Assembly: GCF_020859565.1 (NCBI RefSeq)
Contig: NZ_JAJHUO010000036.1
Coordinates: 1-64,000 of the forward strand
DNA length: 64,000 bases
Source: Saccharothrix luteola
GTDB lineage: Bacteria; Actinomycetota; Actinomycetes; Mycobacteriales; Pseudonocardiaceae
Reading direction: 5' to 3'
The translations under genes were made by a program, and so were the position numbers. Of the stretch, positions 7,368 to 15,552 are shown in pieces; position 1 is the first letter of the stretch, and every line of letters starts with the position of its first letter. The notes below the pieces were generated by a model. That model made no database searches. It was not told where the DNA came from and saw nothing but the letters and a program-made list of their open reading frames with translations.

Positions 7368-8528
7368 TCAGTTCCCCCAGATGACGTCGGCCACGTCGTC
7401 GACCGCCCTCGGCGCGGGCACCGGCTCGCCGGGCGCGAGCAGCAGCAGGTCCATGCCGAAGCCCTGCGACGAGCGCGGCACGCCGAAGTCGGAGTGCGTG
7501 CCGGTGACCTTGCGCATCCCGGCCTCGCGCACGATCCCGTCCAACGCCTTCCGCGCGTACTTGCGGGTCAGGTAGAGGCGGATGGTGTCCCGGTCGGGGA
7601 ACGGCACCCGGTTGCGGTCGGGCAGCATCATCATGATGTCGCCACCGGTCTGGTTCTGGTAGACGACCTTGACCTTCAACGCCCGGTCGCCCTCGACCGC
7701 GCCCCGGAACTGCACCGCGTCCACGTTGATCGTCAGGTCGGTGTTGTGCAGCAACGAGCTGGTCACGAACTCGCGGTAGGCGCGGCTGCGGGCGTACTCC
7801 TCGACCGCGTCCTGCGCCAGGTCGTCGTTCAACGCCTCGGTGGTGGCGACCTCCAGCAGGAACAGGTCCTGCGGCCGGGCCAGCGCGGTGAGGTTCGCGA
7901 GCAGCTCGCCGTCGTGGTCGAAGTTCGCCAGCGTGTTGCCCAGCAGCGAGTAGAGCACCGGCTCGTCGCCGACCAGCCGGTGGATCAGCTCCCGCAGCTC
8001 GGCCAGGTTGTCGGGGATGGAGAAGTCGAGCTGCACCGGCACCACCCGGTGCCCGCGCAGGCCGACGCGGTGCGTGGCCTCCTGCGTGCCGAGCCGCAGC
8101 ATCTCCGAGCTCATGTCGACCGGCACGTACAGCAGGCCCGGGTTGCGCTCCAGCAGGTGCTCCAGGACCAGCCGGTCCTTGTGCCCCGTGCCGACGCCGA
8201 AGCTCACGTGGTGGAAGCCCTCGCCGATGCGGCCGCGCACCCGGCCCCAGCGGCGGGTGAACGAGTCCAGGCTCTGCTTCATCACCAGGTAGAACGGGTC
8301 GGCGCAGGCGTGCGCCCAGGCGATCGTCGGCCCGATGCCCCAGTAGGCGTAGCCGGAGGCGATCTGCTTGCCGTCGCCGCTGGTCGACGGCTTGCCGAGC
8401 AGGTCGCTGGTCAGCGCGGCCAGCTTGTCCCGCTGGTCCTCGCCGACGAGCACCAGCGACCAGGCGAAGTCCGACTCGTCGATGGCCCTGGCCAGGTCGC
8501 CGACCAGCCGCCCGTCGCTCGCCGTCAC
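7368..8528 (-). CDS. EgtD-like SAM-dependent methyltransferase family protein
   Basis: The 386-residue protein has a glycine-rich SAM-binding strand FGVGTGHKDRLVLEHLL at about residue 115, YVPVDMSSEML, and SLLGNTLANFDHD at about 210. These resemble the histidine-specific methyltransferase fold (EgtD, Methyltransf_33), though overall similarity looks distant and the substrate is open. The GTG at 8528 is preferred to an upstream in-frame start because GGAGGAGG ends a few bases before it. It is followed at once by the two-TM membrane gene and is divergent from the AfsR-like regulator. Confidence 0.65.
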   Translation of the reverse strand: MTASDGRLVGDLARAIDESDFAWSLVLVGEDQRDKLAALTSDLLGKPSTSGDGKQIASGYAYWGIGPTIAWAHACADPFYLVMKQSLDSFTRRWGRVRGRIGEGFHHVSFGVGTGHKDRLVLEHLLERNPGLLYVPVDMSSEMLRLGTQEATHRVGLRGHRVVPVQLDFSIPDNLAELRELIHRLVGDEPVLYSLLGNTLANFDHDGELLANLTALARPQDLFLLEVATTEALNDDLAQDAVEEYARSRAYREFVTSSLLHNTDLTINVDAVQFRGAVEGDRALKVKVVYQNQTGGDIMMMLPDRNRVPFPDRDTIRLYLTRKYARKALDGIVREAGMRKVTGTHSDFGVPRSSQGFGMDLLLLAPGEPVPAPRAVDDVADVIWGN

Positions 8529-8620
8529 TCGGCCTCCTCCGCTGTGGGTCCGCACGGTGAGCCTACCGATCACCACCGACAGTCAGGTGCTTTTCGCCGC
8601 GGCGGGTGAGCCGGTGGCGC

Positions 8621-8690
8621 ACGGTCCCGGACGGCTGTCCGGGACAGCTCCGGACGGCCGGACAGCCTGTGTCCGGGCCCGGACTGTCGC
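8621..8690. promoter_or_regulatory. Cluster of CCGGAC/GTCCGG inverted repeats
   Basis: A 70-base block contains five GTCCGG/CCGGAC-type cores, including the perfect dyad CTGTCCGGGACAG (8635-8647) and an imperfect dyad around GGCCGGACA and TGTCCGGGCC (8656-8680). It ends 14 bases before the regulator's ATG. It may bind the regulator itself or a LuxR/TetR-type protein. Confidence 0.5.
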
Positions 8691-8704
8691 TAACTTCACC
8701 GGTC

Positions 8705-11700
8705 ATGGGGGGCACGGTGCGGTTGTCGGTCCTGGGTCCGGTCGAGGTGGCGCACGGGGATCGGCTGATCCCGGTGCCGGGCCCGCAGCTCCGGTGCGTG
8801 CTGGCGGTGCTGGCGTCGGAAGCCGGTCGCGTGCTGCCGGTGGCGCGGTTGGCGGAGGCGCTGTGGGACGTGCCGCCGCCGACCGCCCGCGGCACGCTCC
8901 AGGTGTACGCGTCGAGGCTGCGCAAGCTGCTCGGCGGGCTCGGCGTGGCGCTGGTCGGCACGGGCGGCGGCTACCGGCTCGACGTCGACCCGGCGGACGT
9001 CGACCTGCACCGGTTCCGGGACGTCGTGGCACGGGCGCGGGCCACGGCGGACGTGGCGGTGCGGCGGCGGCTGCTCGCGACGGCGCTGGGGGAGTGGCGC
9101 GGCGCGCCGTTGGCGGACACGGCCGACGGGCCGCTGCGCAACCGCCTGGTGGTCGCGCTGGCGGAGGAGCGGCTGGCCGCGCTGGAGGACCGGCTGGAGG
9201 CGGACCTGGAGCTGGGTCGGCACCACGACGTGGTCGGCGACCTGACCGCGCTGGCCGCCGAGCACCCCGGGCGGGAACGCGTGGCGGGCGCCCTGATGCT
9301 CGCCCTGCACCGCTGCGGACGGCGGGTGGAGGCGCTGGAGGTCTACCGGCGGTTGCGCGGGCTGCTGATCGAGCAGGCGGGCGTCGAACCGGGTGCGGAC
9401 TTGCGCCACCTGCACCAGCGGCTGCTGGCCGACGCGGACACCCCGGCCCCCGCCGCCACGCCGACACCTCGCCAACTGCCGGCGGCCGGTGACCTGGTCG
9501 CGAGGGAGGGCTACCTGGCCGAGTTGGACGCCCTGCTCACCGCGCAGGCGCCTGCTCGGCAGGGGGACGGGCCGCCCTCCGCGCCCGCGGCGGTCGCCGG
9601 ACCGGCCGGCGGGGCGGTGAGGGATCGGATCGCCGGGCCGGCAGCGGTGCCGGTGGCGGGTGATCGGGCAGCCCTGTCCGCGGCCGAGGCGGCCCTGGAT
9701 GGCCGGCCCGCAGGGCCTGGCGTCGGGTCGGTGGTGGGTGGCCATGTAACGGGCGTCGGGTCTGTGGGCGCTCGGTTCGCCGAGTCCGCCGCGGCCACCG
9801 TGCCCGGTGTCGGGCCGATGGCGGGGGATCGACGTGGCGTACCCGCCGCCGGGCCCGTCGTGGTCGCGCTCGTCGGCACGCCCGGTGTCGGCAAGACCGC
9901 GCTCGCGCTGCGCTGGGCGCACCGCGTCGCCGACCGGTTCCCCGACGGGCAGCTCTACGCCGACCTCGGCGGGCACGGGGAAGGCGAGCCGGCGCCGCCG
10001 CGTGCCGTGCTGGGCGAGTTCCTGCGCGCGTTGGGCGTGCACCGCGACCACGTGCCGGAGAGCGAGGCCGAACGCTCGGCGCTGTGCCGGTCCCTGCTCG
10101 CCGACCGCCGCGTCCTCCTGGTCCTGGACAACGCCCGGTCCGCCGAGCAGGTCCGGCCGCTGCTGCCCGGCGCGCCCGGCTGCGCCGTCGTGGTCACCAG
10201 CCGCGCGGAACTCGCCGGCCTCGCGGCCCGCGACGGCGCGCACCCGATCGCCGTCGTGCCGCTGTCCACCGACGACGGCGTGGCGCTGCTGCGCGGTGTG
10301 CTCGGCCGGCGCGTGGACGTCGAACCGGCCGCCGCCGCACGGCTGGTCGACCTGTGCGGCGGGCTGCCGCTGGCGTTGCGCGTCGTGGCGCACCGGGCCG
10401 TGCGCCGACCCTCGGCGACGTTGACCGCGCTGGCCGCGCAGCTGGCCGACGAGACCAGGCGGATCGACCTGCTCTCACCCCCGGACGACCCGTCCGCCGC
10501 GGTGCGCGCCGTCTTCTCCTGGTCCTACCGGGCGCTGCCGCCCGACGTCGCGCGCGTGTTCCGGCTGCTCGGCGTGCTGCCCGGCTCGGACTTCGACGCC
10601 GAGGCGGCCGGCGCGGCCACCGGGTCGGACGTCCGCCACGAGCTCGCCGTGCTCGCCTCCGGCCACCTGGTGGAGGAGATCGGGCTCGACCGCTACCGGC
10701 TGCACGACCTGCTGCGCGTGTACGCCGCCGAGCTGGCCGACCCCGACGAGTCCGCCGCCGCTGTGACCCGGGTGCTCGACTGGTACCTGGACCGGGCGGC
10801 GGCAGCGGTGGCCGCGGTCGCGACCGACGCGGGCCCCGGCGACCGCGACACCGCCGCGCGGTGGCTGGAGGCCGAGCACCGCAACCTCGTGGCGGCCACC
10901 CGCCTCGCCGCCACGTCCGGCCTGCACGAGCACGCCTGGCGGCTGCCGAACGCGCTGTGGCGGCACTGGTTCACCCTCGGCCGGCTGGACGACTGGACCG
11001 CCACCCACGAGGTCGGCCTGACGTCCGCGCGCGTCCTCGGCGACATCCGGGCACAGGCCGAGACGCTGAACGCGCTCGGCGTCGCCCACCAGACCTCCCA
11101 ACGGCACACCGACGCGGTGGACGCCTACGAGCAGGCGTTGGCGCTGTGGGAAGAACTCCGCGACCACGCGGGTGCCGCGCGGACGTTGACCAACATCGCC
11201 GTCGTGCACTACCTGGCCGGGCGCTACCGGGACGCGGTCGAGCAGGGCGAGCGGGTGCTGGCGCTGCGGCTCGGCGAGGACGACGCGTTCGGCGAGGCGG
11301 TCGCGCACACCGCGCTCGGCGGCTTCCACCTCAGGCTCGGCGACCCGGCCCGCGCGCTCGACCACGCCCAGCGGGCGTTGACCGTGTTCGAGAAGCTGGC
11401 CAACCGGTTCGGCGTGGCCGCCGCCACCCTCAACCTCGGGCACGTGCACCGGCAGGCGGGCGAACCCGACCGCGCGGCCACGTGCTACCACGACGCCCTG
11501 ATCCGGTTCCGCGAGCTCGGCGACCAGCGGCACGAGGGCGAGGCGTTGTGCGGGCTGGGCTCGGTGCACCTGGCGCGCGGCGGGCTCAGCCTCGCCCGCG
11601 ACCACCTCGACGCGGCGTTGGCGGTCGCGGCCGTGGCGGCCGACCCGCTGCTGCTCGGCGAGGTCCGCTACCAGCTGGGGCTGCTGCGCCTGGCGACCGG

Positions 11701-11926
11701 TGAGCCGGAACTGGCGTTGCGGCACTTCGAGCACGCCCGGCGCGTCGGCGGCCGGTACGAGCGGGCACGCGGGCGGCTCGGGATGGCACGGGCGGAGTGC
11801 GCGGCGGGGCGGCACGGCGAGGCGGCGCGGTCGTGGCGCGCGGCGGCGGAGGGGTTCGCCGCGCTGGGCGTGCCGGACCGGGCGGTGCCGGACTGCGGGG
11901 TGTGCGCGGCGCTCGTCAGGTCGTGA
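8705..11926 (+). CDS. AfsR/SARP-family transcriptional regulator with NB-ARC and TPR domains
   Basis: The 1073-residue protein has four parts. First is an OmpR-type winged-helix domain (VRLSVLGPVEVAHGD, then ARGTLQVYASRLRKLLG, about residues 5-95). A bacterial transcriptional-activation domain with EVYRRLRGLLIEQAGVEPG follows to about 245. An unusually long Gly/Ala/Pro-rich linker precedes an NB-ARC ATPase with Walker A GTPGVGKTA at about 389 and LLVLDNA. TPR repeats with paired AL...A...A patterns occupy about 780-1050. Relatives activate antibiotic or developmental genes, but no biosynthetic cluster is visible here. The start is the ATG at 8705; a GTG at 8717 is possible. Confidence 0.9.
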   Translation: MGGTVRLSVLGPVEVAHGDRLIPVPGPQLRCVLAVLASEAGRVLPVARLAEALWDVPPPTARGTLQVYASRLRKLLGGLGVALVGTGGGYRLDVDPADVDLHRFRDVVARARATADVAVRRRLLATALGEWRGAPLADTADGPLRNRLVVALAEERLAALEDRLEADLELGRHHDVVGDLTALAAEHPGRERVAGALMLALHRCGRRVEALEVYRRLRGLLIEQAGVEPGADLRHLHQRLLADADTPAPAATPTPRQLPAAGDLVAREGYLAELDALLTAQAPARQGDGPPSAPAAVAGPAGGAVRDRIAGPAAVPVAGDRAALSAAEAALDGRPAGPGVGSVVGGHVTGVGSVGARFAESAAATVPGVGPMAGDRRGVPAAGPVVVALVGTPGVGKTALALRWAHRVADRFPDGQLYADLGGHGEGEPAPPRAVLGEFLRALGVHRDHVPESEAERSALCRSLLADRRVLLVLDNARSAEQVRPLLPGAPGCAVVVTSRAELAGLAARDGAHPIAVVPLSTDDGVALLRGVLGRRVDVEPAAAARLVDLCGGLPLALRVVAHRAVRRPSATLTALAAQLADETRRIDLLSPPDDPSAAVRAVFSWSYRALPPDVARVFRLLGVLPGSDFDAEAAGAATGSDVRHELAVLASGHLVEEIGLDRYRLHDLLRVYAAELADPDESAAAVTRVLDWYLDRAAAAVAAVATDAGPGDRDTAARWLEAEHRNLVAATRLAATSGLHEHAWRLPNALWRHWFTLGRLDDWTATHEVGLTSARVLGDIRAQAETLNALGVAHQTSQRHTDAVDAYEQALALWEELRDHAGAARTLTNIAVVHYLAGRYRDAVEQGERVLALRLGEDDAFGEAVAHTALGGFHLRLGDPARALDHAQRALTVFEKLANRFGVAAATLNLGHVHRQAGEPDRAATCYHDALIRFRELGDQRHEGEALCGLGSVHLARGGLSLARDHLDAALAVAAVAADPLLLGEVRYQLGLLRLATGEPELALRHFEHARRVGGRYERARGRLGMARAECAAGRHGEAARSWRAAAEGFAALGVPDRAVPDCGVCAALVRS

Positions 11927-12698
11927 GGCGGGCAGTCAGCGCGTCGATCTCGTGCGCCACCACGAGTTCGGTGCGTTCGACGGTCATGCCCAGCCTGCGG
12001 TTGACCCGGATCATGTGCTCGTTGTCGGAGTTGGTGACGGTGTGCATGCGCCGCAGCTCGGGGTGGTCCTCGACCAGCCAGTGGGCCATCACGCCCTTGA
12101 GGCCCAAGCCGATCCCGCGGCCCCGGTGGGCCGCGAGGACCACCGTGTCGCCTTGGTGGAACGTGCGCGGTTCGCGCGGCAGCAGCACCACCTCGGTCAA
12201 CCCGGCGACCTCCCCGGTGGCCTCGTGCACGGCGACCACCACCCGCTGCTCGACGTTCTCGCCCGACAGCTCGGCCTCGTTCGCCCGGACCCGCTCGACC
12301 GTCCACTCGGGAGGGACGAACTCGGTCGTGCCCATCGGCACGTCGTGGATCGCGCTCCGCGCGGCGGCGTAGGACGTGACGACCTCGTCCGGCGCGGTGT
12401 CGGCCCACCGCTCGACCCGGTACCCCTGAGGCACGCCGACGGGCCACCGCGTCCGATCGACGTCGGCGACGGTCATCACCATGGCCGCCAGCGACCGCAC
12501 GGTGCGGAAGCCCAGCCGTCGCGCCCAGTCCGTGCCCGGACGGCCCTCCACCAGCCGCCAGTCCTCGATCACGGTGCGCCCGCGTTCAGCCAACCGCGGC
12601 AGCACCGCGCGGAGCAGCCGCGTGCCGACGCCCCGCCGGCAGGACTCGCCGGTTTCCCTGGCACCACAACGAGAACGGGGCCGCGGGCTGCTGCCCAC
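11916..12698 (-). CDS. GNAT acetyltransferase, apparently 5'-truncated
   Basis: The C-terminal GNAT domain is complete, with the acyl-CoA loop HRGRGIGLGLKG at about residue 190 and TNSDNEHMIRVNRRLGM near the end. Upstream lies only the second half of another GNAT domain: RRGVGTRLLRAV, then ARRLGFRT. Tandem-GNAT relatives carry about 70-100 further residues before this point. The sequence before residue 19 instead runs through a terminator hairpin belonging to the next gene upstream. It may be a degraded gene or one with a shortened, still functional product. It overlaps the regulator's 3' end by 11 bases. Confidence 0.6.
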   Translation of the reverse strand: MGSSPRPRSRCGARETGESCRRGVGTRLLRAVLPRLAERGRTVIEDWRLVEGRPGTDWARRLGFRTVRSLAAMVMTVADVDRTRWPVGVPQGYRVERWADTAPDEVVTSYAAARSAIHDVPMGTTEFVPPEWTVERVRANEAELSGENVEQRVVVAVHEATGEVAGLTEVVLLPREPRTFHQGDTVVLAAHRGRGIGLGLKGVMAHWLVEDHPELRRMHTVTNSDNEHMIRVNRRLGMTVERTELVVAHEIDALTARLTT

Positions 12699-12706
12699 GG
12701 CCCCGT
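12675..12706 (-). terminator. Hairpin terminator downstream of the 59-aa gene
   Basis: ACGGGGCCG pairs with CGGCCCCGT, and an inner GGGC/GCCC stem adds stability. On the minus strand the hairpin is followed by GTTCTCGTT. It lies 21 bases after the stop of the small gene. Confidence 0.55.
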
Positions 12707-12726
12707 CGGGGGACTACCGCCGCGCG

Positions 12727-12906
12727 TCACCGGGATACCGGCTCGAGGACGCGGCCCGAGGCGGTCAGGTGCTCCCAGGTCCGGCCGCGCTGGCTGGGCG
12801 GCGCTTCGCCGTCCGCCGTGCACGTCGGGTACACCAGGCCGTAGGGGACGGGTTGGTGGAAGAGGTCTCCGCTGCGGATGTCGATCAGGTCCCGCGACTG
12901 CGCCAT
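12727..12906 (-). CDS. Small conserved-looking protein of 59 aa, function unknown
   Basis: The 59-residue product begins MAQSRDLIDIRSGDLFHQ and continues through PYGLVYPTC to TWEHLTASGR. It is polar, has one cysteine and no membrane segment. The start is the ATG at 12906: GGGAGG ends 5 bases upstream of it, while the adjacent upstream GTG would be too close. The protein-like composition, proper ribosome-binding site and following hairpin argue for a real gene. I do not recognise the family. Confidence 0.55.
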   Translation of the reverse strand: MAQSRDLIDIRSGDLFHQPVPYGLVYPTCTADGEAPPSQRGRTWEHLTASGRVLEPVSR

Positions 12907-13049
12907 CACGGCCTCCCGTCGCGGAAGGGGGAGGTGGAGGTGCCCATATCCTGCTCCTCGTCGAACCGGGTGGGGAGCTTCGGATACCCGCTGAGCTGCA
13001 CTGATAAGCCCGGTTCGTTGCGACGTAAGGGTGAAACCACCGGTGTCGC

Positions 13050-13421
13050 TCAGTGCTTGTGGTGTGCGACCTCCTGCTCGGCGTCGTCGGCGGGCGGGAT
13101 GCCCCGGTCGACGTGGTCGGCGTGGTAGAGCGCTTGCGCCAGAAGGGATCTCACGTGGTCGTTGGCGGCGGAGTAGTAGACGAACGTCCCCTCCCGACGG
13201 CCCTTCACCAGACCCGCGAGGCGCAGCTTGGCCAGGTGCTGGCTGACCGCGGTCGGCGCGGCGCCCGCCAGTTCGGCGAGGCAGGCCACCGAGGACTCGC
13301 CCTGCAACAACGCCCAGAGCACCTTGATCCGGGTCGGGTCGGCGAGCAGGCGGAACGACTCGGCGGCCAGGTGGACCTGCTCGTCGTTGGGCATGTCGAA
13401 GTCCGACAACGCGGTGTGCAT
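13050..13421 (-). CDS. ArsR/SmtB-family metal-sensing repressor
   Basis: The 123-residue protein has a winged helix typical of ArsR: ESFRLLADPTRIKVLWAL, ESSVACLAELAGAAPTAVSQHLAKLRLAGLV and GTFVYYS. Only one cysteine (VACLAEL) lies in the alpha-3 region. The C-terminal helix ends with DHVRSL, HADHVD and HHKH, giving histidine/aspartate ligands of the zinc/nickel alpha-5 type. It is divergently transcribed from a CDF exporter with an operator-like dyad between them, which fits metal-relieved repression of efflux. Start: ATG 13421, seven bases after a TAGGCT -10. Confidence 0.88.
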   Translation of the reverse strand: MHTALSDFDMPNDEQVHLAAESFRLLADPTRIKVLWALLQGESSVACLAELAGAAPTAVSQHLAKLRLAGLVKGRREGTFVYYSAANDHVRSLLAQALYHADHVDRGIPPADDAEQEVAHHKH

Positions 13422-13428
13422 GGGCGTC

Positions 13429-13469
13429 AGCCTACTTGCTTGCGTATCTGCGTGACTGCGCAGGTATGC
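13429..13469. promoter_or_regulatory. ArsR operator dyad and leaderless -10 of the repressor gene
   Basis: The imperfect dyad at 13441-13469 has arms GCGTATCTGCG and GCGCAGGTATGC, the shape expected for an ArsR/SmtB site. It lies immediately upstream of the minus-strand -10 TAGGCT (13434-13429), which is 7 bases from the repressor ATG. Binding would occlude both divergent promoters. Confidence 0.65.
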
Positions 13470-13503
13470 TGACAGCACCCACAGGTCGACCAGAGGCGGA
13501 ACG

Positions 13504-14454
13504 GTGACCGACAGAACGCACGGACACGGACATGGCCACGGGCACGGCCATGGGCACCGCTCGGCGGACCGCGTGGACACCGCCCTGGAGAGCAGCAGGC
13601 GCGGGATGCGCGCCCTGGTCGTCTCGTTCGTGGCGCTGTTCGCCACGGCGGTCGCCCAGGCGGTGTTGGTGCTGGTCACGGGCTCGGTCGCGCTGCTGGG
13701 CGACACCGTCCACAACTTCGCCGACGCCCTCACCTCGGTGCCGCTGGCCATCGCGTTCGTGCTGGGTCGCCGTGCCGCGTCCCGCCGGTTCACCTACGGC
13801 CTCGGCCGCGCGGAGGACCTGGCCGGCGTCGTGATCGTGCTGGTGATCGCCGCCTCGGCGGTGTACGCCGGGTACGAGTCGGTGCGCGGCCTGGTCGACC
13901 CGCAGCCGGTGCGGCACCTCTGGGTCGTGGCCGCGGCGGGCGTGGTCGGGTTCCTCGGCAACGAGCTGGTCGCCCGCTACCGCATGCGCGTCGGCCGGGC
14001 CATCGGCTCGGCCGCGCTGGTGGCCGACGGCCTGCACGCCCGCACCGACGGCTTCACGTCGCTGGCCGTCGTGCTGGGCGGCGCCGGCGTGGCCCTCGGC
14101 TTCCCCGCCGCCGACCCGCTCGTCGGCCTCGGCATGACGGTCGCCATCCTGTTCGTCCTGCGCGACGCGGCCGGCGAGGTCTTCGGCCGGCTGCTCGACG
14201 CGGTGGACCCGGCGTCGGTGGACCTGGCCGAACGCGCCGCCGCGCAGGTCGACGGCGTGGTGCGGGCCGATCGCGTGCGGATGCGCTGGACGGGCCACGT
14301 GCTGCGGGCGGAGCTGGCGATCGCGGTGGACGCGGGGCTGAGCGTCGAGCAGGGCCACCGCATCGCGCACGAGGTCGAGCACCACCTCAAGCGCGCCGTC
14401 CCACGCCTGACCGCCGTCACCGTGCACACCGAACCCGCGACGGACGGGGCCTGA
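13504..14454 (+). CDS. Cation diffusion facilitator (CDF) metal exporter
   Basis: The 316-residue protein has a His/Gly-repeat N-terminus (residues 6-18), six expected membrane helices from about residue 37, and the paired metal-site motifs LGDTVHNFADAL (TM2) and DGLHARTDGFTS (TM5). A C-terminal cytosolic dimerisation domain contains VRMRWTGHVLRAELAIAVD. The His...Asp and His...Asp quartet points to Zn(II), with Cd, Co or Ni possible. The GTG start follows AGAGGCGG. Its partner is the divergent ArsR repressor. Confidence 0.93.
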   Translation: MTDRTHGHGHGHGHGHGHRSADRVDTALESSRRGMRALVVSFVALFATAVAQAVLVLVTGSVALLGDTVHNFADALTSVPLAIAFVLGRRAASRRFTYGLGRAEDLAGVVIVLVIAASAVYAGYESVRGLVDPQPVRHLWVVAAAGVVGFLGNELVARYRMRVGRAIGSAALVADGLHARTDGFTSLAVVLGGAGVALGFPAADPLVGLGMTVAILFVLRDAAGEVFGRLLDAVDPASVDLAERAAAQVDGVVRADRVRMRWTGHVLRAELAIAVDAGLSVEQGHRIAHEVEHHLKRAVPRLTAVTVHTEPATDGA

Positions 14455-14469
14455 CTGCCGCCGGTGTGG

Positions 14470-14585
14470 GGTGGGGACCTGACAACCGGCTGAACTTCTA
14501 CTACTCAACCACTTCTGACCAGCAAAAACAAGACTTGTGGGCGCCTTCCGGAGCAGTCACCCTTGCCACCATGAGGTGGGGACCT
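14470..14585 (+). repeat. 11-bp direct repeat bounding an AT-richer segment
   Basis: GGTGGGGACCT occurs at 14470-14480 and again at 14575-14585. The 94 bases between are markedly less GC-rich than the neighbourhood and hold the leader of the P-loop gene. Confidence 0.5.
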
Positions 14586-15233
14586 TCTGGTGAACTCAGC
14601 ACTGTCCTGTGGATCGGCGGCGCGCAGTGGTCGGGCAAGTCGACCGTCGCCTGGCTCCTGTCACGCCGATTCGGACTGACCGCCTACCACTACGACTTCC
14701 ACGACGCCCGAGGCCACTACGACCGCGCCTTGGCGCAGGCCGGCCGCTACCCGCACCGGCACGCGTGGCAGACCCTCCAGGCGCACGACCCCGACACGAC
14801 GTGGGTGCGGCCGTCGCCGCAGGAGATGGCCGAGCACAGCAAGCACAGCCACGCCGAGCGCTTCGGCATGGTGCTCGACGACCTGCGCGCCCTGTCCAGC
14901 GGCCGTCCGCTCGTCGCCGAGGGGTGGGGCCTGCGGCCGGAGCTCGTCGCGCCGCTGCTCGCCGACCCGCGCCAGGCCGTGTTCCTGGTGCCGACCGAGG
15001 CGTTCCGGCAACGGCAGCTGCGCGAACTGCCCAGGGCGGCCAAGGTCTCCGCGGCCGTGAGCGACCCGGAACGGGCGCAGGCGAACCGCCTGGAACGGGA
15101 CCGCCTGCTGGCCGAGGACGTGGTCGACCGGGCGCGGGAGCACGGCCTGCGGGTGATCGAGGTCGACGGCCGGCTCAGCGTCGGCGGCCTGACCACCGTC
15201 GTGGCCGAGCACTTCGCCCCCTGGCTGGGCTGA
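14571..15233 (+). CDS. P-loop ATP-binding protein (kinase-like)
   Basis: The 220-residue protein has a Walker A motif GGAQWSGKST near the N-terminus, then DFHDARGHYDRAL, a helical central region with VAEGWGLRPELVAPLL (a Walker B-like strand), VFLVPTEAFRQRQLREL and a C-terminal HGLRVIEVDGRLSV. This is the layout of small-molecule P-loop kinases; the substrate is unknown. The ATG at 14571 is chosen because the upstream in-frame extension from 14466 has much lower GC and no protein-like character. The start codon lies within the second copy of an 11-bp direct repeat. Confidence 0.65.
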   Translation: MRWGPSGELSTVLWIGGAQWSGKSTVAWLLSRRFGLTAYHYDFHDARGHYDRALAQAGRYPHRHAWQTLQAHDPDTTWVRPSPQEMAEHSKHSHAERFGMVLDDLRALSSGRPLVAEGWGLRPELVAPLLADPRQAVFLVPTEAFRQRQLRELPRAAKVSAAVSDPERAQANRLERDRLLAEDVVDRAREHGLRVIEVDGRLSVGGLTTVVAEHFAPWLG

Positions 15234-15242
15234 TCCTCCACG

Positions 15243-15280
15243 GTCGTCGACCCCGTCGTCCGCACGGCGGGGTCGACGAC
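15243..15280. terminator. Bidirectional hairpin terminator
   Basis: GTCGTCGACCCCG pairs perfectly with CGGGGTCGACGAC around a 12-base loop. It lies between the convergent P-loop gene and the small membrane gene, 9 and 2 bases from their stops. Confidence 0.8.
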
Positions 15281-15282
15281 GG

Positions 15283-15552
15283 CTACGAGAACAGGATCAC
15301 GATTCGCGGCACGATCACCAGGGCCACGAGGATCGCCAGGAGCACCGCGATCCACAGCAGGAGTCGGCGGATCGAGTGCAGGAGCACCACCGCCTCGGTC
15401 GTCGCCTGGGCGTGCGCGTCCTCGACGGTCCGGCTGTGGCGGATGCGGTGCAGCGACCCCTTGACCGGGTGGCGGTTCCAGCCGGCGTCGGTGCTGGGCG
15501 TGTCGTGGACCGAGATGTACGGCTGGAACGGGCCGGGCTCTGGCGTGGACAC
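15283..15552 (-). CDS. Small tail-anchored membrane protein (89 aa)
   Basis: The 89-residue protein has a polar N-terminal half (PEPGPFQPYISVHDTPS, then RHPVKGSLHRIRHSRT) and a C-terminal hydrophobic helix LLLWIAVLLAILVALVIVP at about 64-82, so it is probably tail-anchored. The GTG at 15552 is supported by GGAGG six bases upstream. The family is unknown. It shares a bidirectional terminator with the convergent P-loop gene. Confidence 0.65.
   Translation of the reverse strand: MSTPEPGPFQPYISVHDTPSTDAGWNRHPVKGSLHRIRHSRTVEDAHAQATTEAVVLLHSIRRLLLWIAVLLAILVALVIVPRIVILFS

Noticed and set aside
8705..11926. Pathway-specific SARP of an antibiotic cluster
   Set aside because: The protein is AfsR-like, but no polyketide, peptide or other biosynthetic genes occur in the window to support a cluster-specific role.
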